From DAOUET01 sp034430155 (lineage in GTDB: Bacteria > Chloroflexota > Anaerolineae > Anaerolineales > UBA4823): a stretch of DNA of 9,153 bases. Below the pieces are notes generated by a model. The model ran no database searches. It was not told the origin of the DNA and saw only the letters and a list, made by a program, of their open reading frames with translations. The stretch is from assembly GCA_034430155.1 (NCBI GenBank), contig DAOUET010000055.1, positions 1 to 9,153 of the forward strand, read 5' to 3'. A program made the translations under genes and the position numbers. Of the stretch, positions 6,111 through 9,153 are shown piece after piece; the stretch's first letter is position 1; each line of letters begins with the position of its first letter.

Positions 6111-7316
6111 TCATTTAACTGCCAACGCATTGAAACACATTTGCTCTAATTGCCTGGCACTGCGAGCCCAATCGTAATGTTTTTCTACAAATTTACGCCC
6201 CTCGGTAGCAAGACGAACCCGTTCGCTCTCATCATTCAATAAGGTAATAACGCTTTCCGCGAACTCCTTCTCACCATCTGCAATGTAAAGCGGTGGGATT
6301 TCGCCATCCTCGCTCCGTACTCCGGCTGCTACAATGGATGTTGTAACCACAGGAACTTCCATGGCCAGCGCTTCCTGAATTTTATTCTGCATACCAGAGG
6401 CAAAACGCACCGGCGCTACAAAGACCATGGCACGTTCCAGGTAATCTCTCATATCTTCCACAAATCCAGTGATCCTGACCTCTGGATTACCATGCATGCG
6501 CTCGAGTATCGCGGCTGAAGGATCTCGCCCGACAATATAAACTTCAAAATTGGATATCGACTCTCTCAGGTGGGGTAGGATTTCATCGATCAGGTATATG
6601 GCTGCATCCTCGTTTGGCTTATAGCTCATTACCCCAGTAAAGATAAGGGTGTTTTGTTTTGGGTTGTTTGACCTGCGTGTCCAATAACTCAGGTCCATGC
6701 CATTTGGAATGATCACCGATTTGTCATCTGCTCCAAGCACTGCTTCCCGGTCACGGCTGGTAATAAAAGCGATATATGGCGTTTTCTGAACCATCTTTTG
6801 TTCTACCTGCCTGACTTGCCTGTATCGCAGTCCCAGTAAGGGTCGTTCGGCCTTTGTGGCATGCCTCATTTTTGACTGCACTCTCATCGAGGTAGCGTCA
6901 CAGAAATCAACGACGATGGGCAAATCATTCCAGTCTTCAATTACCGGGTAAACGCTTTTACCATGAAAAATCACCACATCAAAATCTTCATTTTTCACCA
7001 GTTCACGGAAGACTTTCTTCATATCTTGCACACCAGTGTAATGCTTCCACAATTGTTTCAGCTTTCTGCTCTTCAAGATGGCTGATTGGTTTGGATTACC
7101 ATTCATTCTGTTCGAGTTTACTGTGGTATCAAAAGTATAAATCCGCTCCACATAAGAAGCCATTTCTTGCATAGCTTCCGGGTTTATCTCAGACCTTACC
7201 AGGGTGAGCAAAGTGATCTTATGGTTTTTAGAGAGCTCTCGTATGAAATGGTAGTGGCGATGAGGGCCTCTTACATTGGGATGTTGGAATGAAGGTATGA
7301 TGTAAAGTATTTTCAT
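6111..7316 (-). CDS. Glycosyltransferase, GT4/GT-B type, similar to the PEP-CTERM-associated sugar transferase group
   Basis: This 401-residue protein should transfer a sugar from a nucleotide donor to a growing chain at the cytoplasmic membrane face. The N-terminal half opens with MKILYIIPSF and RGPHRHYHFIREL, a GT-B acceptor domain. The C-terminal Rossmann half begins near IIPNGMDLSYW (202-212) and continues with TLIFTGVMSYKPNEDA (223-238), YIVGRDPSAAI (260-270), ITGFVEDMRDYL (282-293) and SGMQNKIQEALAMEVPVV (307-324). In the last, Glu315 is the conserved donor-binding acid of the EX7E motif, while the first acid is replaced. That wording (GxQNKxxEAxAM) is typical of the stp1-like group described beside exosortase loci, although no exosortase or PEP-CTERM protein is visible here. 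It starts nine bases after the beta-helix gene stop, so it is co-transcribed. Donor sugar unknown. Confidence 0.88.
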   Translation of the reverse strand: MKILYIIPSFQHPNVRGPHRHYHFIRELSKNHKITLLTLVRSEINPEAMQEMASYVERIYTFDTTVNSNRMNGNPNQSAILKSRKLKQLWKHYTGVQDMKKVFRELVKNEDFDVVIFHGKSVYPVIEDWNDLPIVVDFCDATSMRVQSKMRHATKAERPLLGLRYRQVRQVEQKMVQKTPYIAFITSRDREAVLGADDKSVIIPNGMDLSYWTRRSNNPKQNTLIFTGVMSYKPNEDAAIYLIDEILPHLRESISNFEVYIVGRDPSAAILERMHGNPEVRITGFVEDMRDYLERAMVFVAPVRFASGMQNKIQEALAMEVPVVTTSIVAAGVRSEDGEIPPLYIADGEKEFAESVITLLNDESERVRLATEGRKFVEKHYDWARSARQLEQMCFNALAVK

Positions 7317-7325
7317 GGATTTATA

Positions 7326-8420
7326 TCAATGCTGCTCGGCTTCAGAATAACCAAAGGTGTTTTGAGATATGATTTTATCTAAATCATAATCCGCGCTGAT
7401 CCGCCCCCCTCTGGGGTCCAGGATGGTGTTACCAAAAACCTTTACGTTGAAATTCATCCCAAGGTCGATGCCTTCATCACCGCAATTGATAAACTGATTG
7501 TGGCTAATCTCTCCCGTAGCACCATCATAGTCCAGGCAATCTCTATAAACATCCTGGAAGAGGTTTTCATGAACAATTACGGTACCTTTGCGTACGTTGA
7601 CCGCGTCCTTACCGTAGGAATTTATGAATTTACTGTTCGTTATATTCCCATCGCTTTCAATAAATGATAGACCACCTAGAAAATTGATACCATTCACCAG
7701 AGCTTCTCTGGCATCTTCAAATTTTACTTGTTCGAAAACCGTCCCGTTGTTTCTTACTACTCCAACTACACCCCACTTCAACCACTTATTCTTGGCTATA
7801 AATAAAATCGGATCACTTTCTGTGCCGCGTGCCAGGATAGGGCTATAAGAAATGAGCGAGCGACCTGCTCCAAAACGAAGCACGGTACCAGCTTCAATCA
7901 CTAAAGTCAAATTCCTGGGGATCACAATAGTCTTGTTGATGGTGTACTCGCCTTTAGGCAATATCAAATTGCCTGGATCATTCACAGCCGTCGTGAAGAA
8001 TGGATGCTGGTTAAGGAAATCGTTGATAGATAAATCCACCTGGCTGGAGAGATCTTCCCCTACCGTTATCTCATAACCAGTCAATTTATACCAAAGCCAG
8101 CCAGCTCTATCCAGGGAGTATACGCTGCCAAGTAAAAGCGCCAAGGTTACCAGGCAAGCTGCCAATAATGTGCCGATCTGTTTCCCCGCTGCAGCCATCG
8201 TCATTTTTCCCTTGCTGTTATTTATGAAAACCCAATAAACCACCGACCAAAAAAGGAAAATACCTCCAATAAGGATGAGAAACGTTTTTGGTACCTTCAA
8301 GAATAATCTGGCTGCTGCTAAAAATGCCAGAACTAAAAAGGTTAACGGTAGAGACAGCTTTATCCTCAAACGGTCGTCGATTCTTTTGATAATTTTCATC
8401 GTGCTATCTTTGATAGCCAT
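7326..8420 (-). CDS. Membrane-anchored right-handed parallel beta-helix protein
   Basis: The 364-residue product has three hydrophobic segments (about 23-41, 46-66 and 82-103), then a soluble domain from about residue 120. That domain shows the coil spacing of right-handed beta-helices: NGTVFEQVKFEDAREALVN, SFIESDGNITNSKFINS, GTVIVHENLFQDVYRDCLD and GEISHNQFINCGDEGIDLG. The Asp-rich turns DCLDYD (294-299) and DEGIDLG (315-321) recall carbohydrate-active or surface beta-helix proteins such as NosD-, AlgG- and pectate-lyase-like folds. No catalytic set can be claimed. With an odd number of segments the helix probably faces the periplasm or cell exterior, if the N terminus is inside. Start choice: ATG at 8420 has only a weak GAG five bases upstream, and an ATG at 8399 is a possible alternative. 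It follows the broken gmhB remnant and precedes the glycosyltransferase by nine bases. Confidence 0.8.
   Translation of the reverse strand: MAIKDSTMKIIKRIDDRLRIKLSLPLTFLVLAFLAAARLFLKVPKTFLILIGGIFLFWSVVYWVFINNSKGKMTMAAAGKQIGTLLAACLVTLALLLGSVYSLDRAGWLWYKLTGYEITVGEDLSSQVDLSINDFLNQHPFFTTAVNDPGNLILPKGEYTINKTIVIPRNLTLVIEAGTVLRFGAGRSLISYSPILARGTESDPILFIAKNKWLKWGVVGVVRNNGTVFEQVKFEDAREALVNGINFLGGLSFIESDGNITNSKFINSYGKDAVNVRKGTVIVHENLFQDVYRDCLDYDGATGEISHNQFINCGDEGIDLGMNFNVKVFGNTILDPRGGRISADYDLDKIISQNTFGYSEAEQH
8403..8417. repeat. Short hairpin between the two candidate starts of the beta-helix gene
   Basis: GCTATC and GATAGC are perfect complements around three bases, immediately after the ATG at 8420 and before the ATG at 8399. 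If translation starts at the second ATG, the hairpin would sit in the leader and could limit initiation. It may be chance. Confidence 0.4.
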
Positions 8421-8426
8421 TTTGTC

Positions 8427-8588
8427 TCAAGATCCATTGACAAGCTTCTAGAACGTTCCCGCGTTGAGGATTTTAATCCCTTACGGTGCTCTCCCAATCA
8501 ACTCAATCTGGCTTTCACCGTTAAGATAACGAACTTCTATATTAATGATACCGTCTCGGTCCAGGAAGACAGCCCGATTAGACTTCAC
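8427..8588 (-). pseudogene. gmhB: Decayed gmhB (D,D-heptose-1,7-bisphosphate 7-phosphatase) remnant
   Basis: Starting at a GTG at 8588, inside the gmhA end and ten bases after GAGGAG, the frame reads MKSNRAVFLDRDGIIN. This is the N terminus of the HAD-superfamily phosphatase GmhB with its DxD motif (Asp10, Asp12). It continues with YLNGESQIELI, which fits the next segment of the family, then stops at TAA (8483-8481). In the same frame the homology resumes: GIKILNAG follows the stop as GmhB would have it (an A-P-E-GIKxLNxAG pattern, so GAA to TAA is a likely change). Then come TAG (8450-8448), KLVNGS (family KLVxVTNQS, apparently with a short deletion), and TGA (8429-8427). About two thirds of a normal 180-residue GmhB is absent, replaced by the beta-helix gene. 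The position directly after gmhA matches the usual heptose gene order. Confidence 0.75.
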
Positions 8589-9153
8589 TCAGGCTCATCT
8601 CCTCTTCTATCACATCGCAAAGAGCATGGGCAGCTGTGATATGCGATTCCTGGATACGAGCCGTGTCATGAGAAGGCACATGAAAACAAATATCCACGTA
8701 ATCCTTTAATTTTCCCCCGCTATCCCCGGTAAATCCAATTGTTTGCATGCCGATGAGTTTAGCTACCTCCAAGGCTTTTAGAACGTTTGGTGAGTTTCCG
8801 CTTGTGCTTATGCCCACCGCAATATCCCCCTCATGGCCCATCGCTTCGATTTGCCTTGAAAAGACCTTGTCAAAGCCATAATCATTTCCGATAGAAGTCA
8901 AGATAGAAGTATCGGTGGTCAAGGCTATGGCAGGTATAGCCTCCCTATCGCGCCGAAATCTGCTCACTAATTCCGCAGCTATATGTTGTGAATCAGCCGC
9001 ACTACCACCATTCCCAAACAAAATTATCTTCTTACCGTTCCGTAAAGCCTCCAACATCATTTCAGCGATCTTGCCCAAGATTGCTACCTGGTCTCGAATA
9101 AGCCTTTGTTTGACTCGAATGCTTTCTTCGAACTCACCTGCGATTCTTGCCTC
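8578..9153 (-). CDS. gmhA: Sedoheptulose-7-phosphate isomerase GmhA (SIS domain), start outside window
   Basis: The frame is open from the right edge for 191 codons. A TTG at 9078 could be taken for a start, but the sequence before it (ESIRVKQRLIRDQ) is the normal N-terminal helix of the family, so only a few residues are missing. The enzyme converts sedoheptulose 7-phosphate to D-glycero-D-manno-heptose 7-phosphate, the first step of nucleotide-activated heptose synthesis, in the cytoplasm. The SIS-domain phosphate sites FGNGGSAADSQHIAAEL (46-62) and STSGNSPN (116-123) are present. In this partial numbering, His57, Glu61, Gln168 and His176 match the zinc ligands of characterised GmhA with the right spacing. 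DiaA and other SIS proteins share parts of this pattern, but the gmhB remnant immediately downstream favours GmhA. Confidence 0.9.
   Translation of the reverse strand, partial: EARIAGEFEESIRVKQRLIRDQVAILGKIAEMMLEALRNGKKIILFGNGGSAADSQHIAAELVSRFRRDREAIPAIALTTDTSILTSIGNDYGFDKVFSRQIEAMGHEGDIAVGISTSGNSPNVLKALEVAKLIGMQTIGFTGDSGGKLKDYVDICFHVPSHDTARIQESHITAAHALCDVIEEEMSLSEV

Noticed and set aside
6083..6130. Sixteen-residue N-terminal extension of the first membrane protein
   Set aside because: It would overlap the glycosyltransferase end and ignores the excellent AGGAGGTG placed five bases before the ATG at 6082.
6111..7316. Exosortase/PEP-CTERM system suggested by the glycosyltransferase type
   Set aside because: No exosortase active-site pattern and no PEP-CTERM sorting tail are visible in any gene here; the resemblance is confined to the transferase.
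8446..8458. Overlapping 8-bp palindromes TTCTAGAA and GAACGTTC
   Set aside because: They sit inside the decayed gmhB remnant, are short, and have no promoter nearby; chance is the simplest explanation.
9076..9078. TTG as the start of gmhA
   Set aside because: The frame stays open to the window edge, and the upstream residues are the expected N-terminal helix of the family.

Overview
The window is a piece of a bacterial cell-surface or extracellular polysaccharide locus, and every supported gene lies on the minus strand, so it reads from right to left. The base composition is moderate. Signal peptides, a lipoprotein lipobox, good Shine-Dalgarno sites and heptose-pathway genes all point to a bacterium. 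The gene style resembles polysaccharide loci of Chloroflexota (Anaerolineae-like) or similar environmental lineages, but that placement is inference only. I see no RNA gene, transposase, CRISPR array or phage gene.

Right to left: (i) 9153-8578 is gmhA, sedoheptulose-7-phosphate isomerase, whose first few codons lie outside the window. (ii) 8588-8427 is a decayed remnant of gmhB, the heptose-bisphosphate phosphatase. It overlaps the gmhA end, keeps the FLDRDG phosphatase motif, and is then broken by three in-frame stops. (iii) 8420-7326 is a membrane-anchored right-handed beta-helix protein. (iv) 7316-6111 is a GT4-like glycosyltransferase. (v) 6082-5303 and 5258-4434 are tandem paralogous multi-pass membrane proteins of unknown function. 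A probable rho-independent terminator at 4415-4387 closes this group.

Next comes a single NAD-dependent nucleotide-sugar epimerase (4354-3344). A strong sigma70-type promoter overlaps its 3' end (3347-3319), with an inverted repeat around it. It should drive a two-gene unit: an 81-residue helical protein of unknown function (3222-2977), overlapping by 14 bases an alginate-lyase-like secreted lipoprotein (2990-1728). After a 342-base gap with two stem-loops, a long secreted beta-propeller-like protein begins at 1385 and runs off the left edge, where an IPT/TIG-like domain is starting.

Taken together, the genes suggest sugar-nucleotide supply (gmhA, epimerase), assembly or export at the membrane (glycosyltransferase, the paralogous membrane proteins), and modification, cleavage or binding of the polymer outside the membrane (beta-helix, lyase, propeller). 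The loss of gmhB suggests that the heptose branch is no longer complete at this locus. The least explained parts are the paralogous membrane pair, the small protein coupled to the lyase, and the inverted repeat around its promoter.
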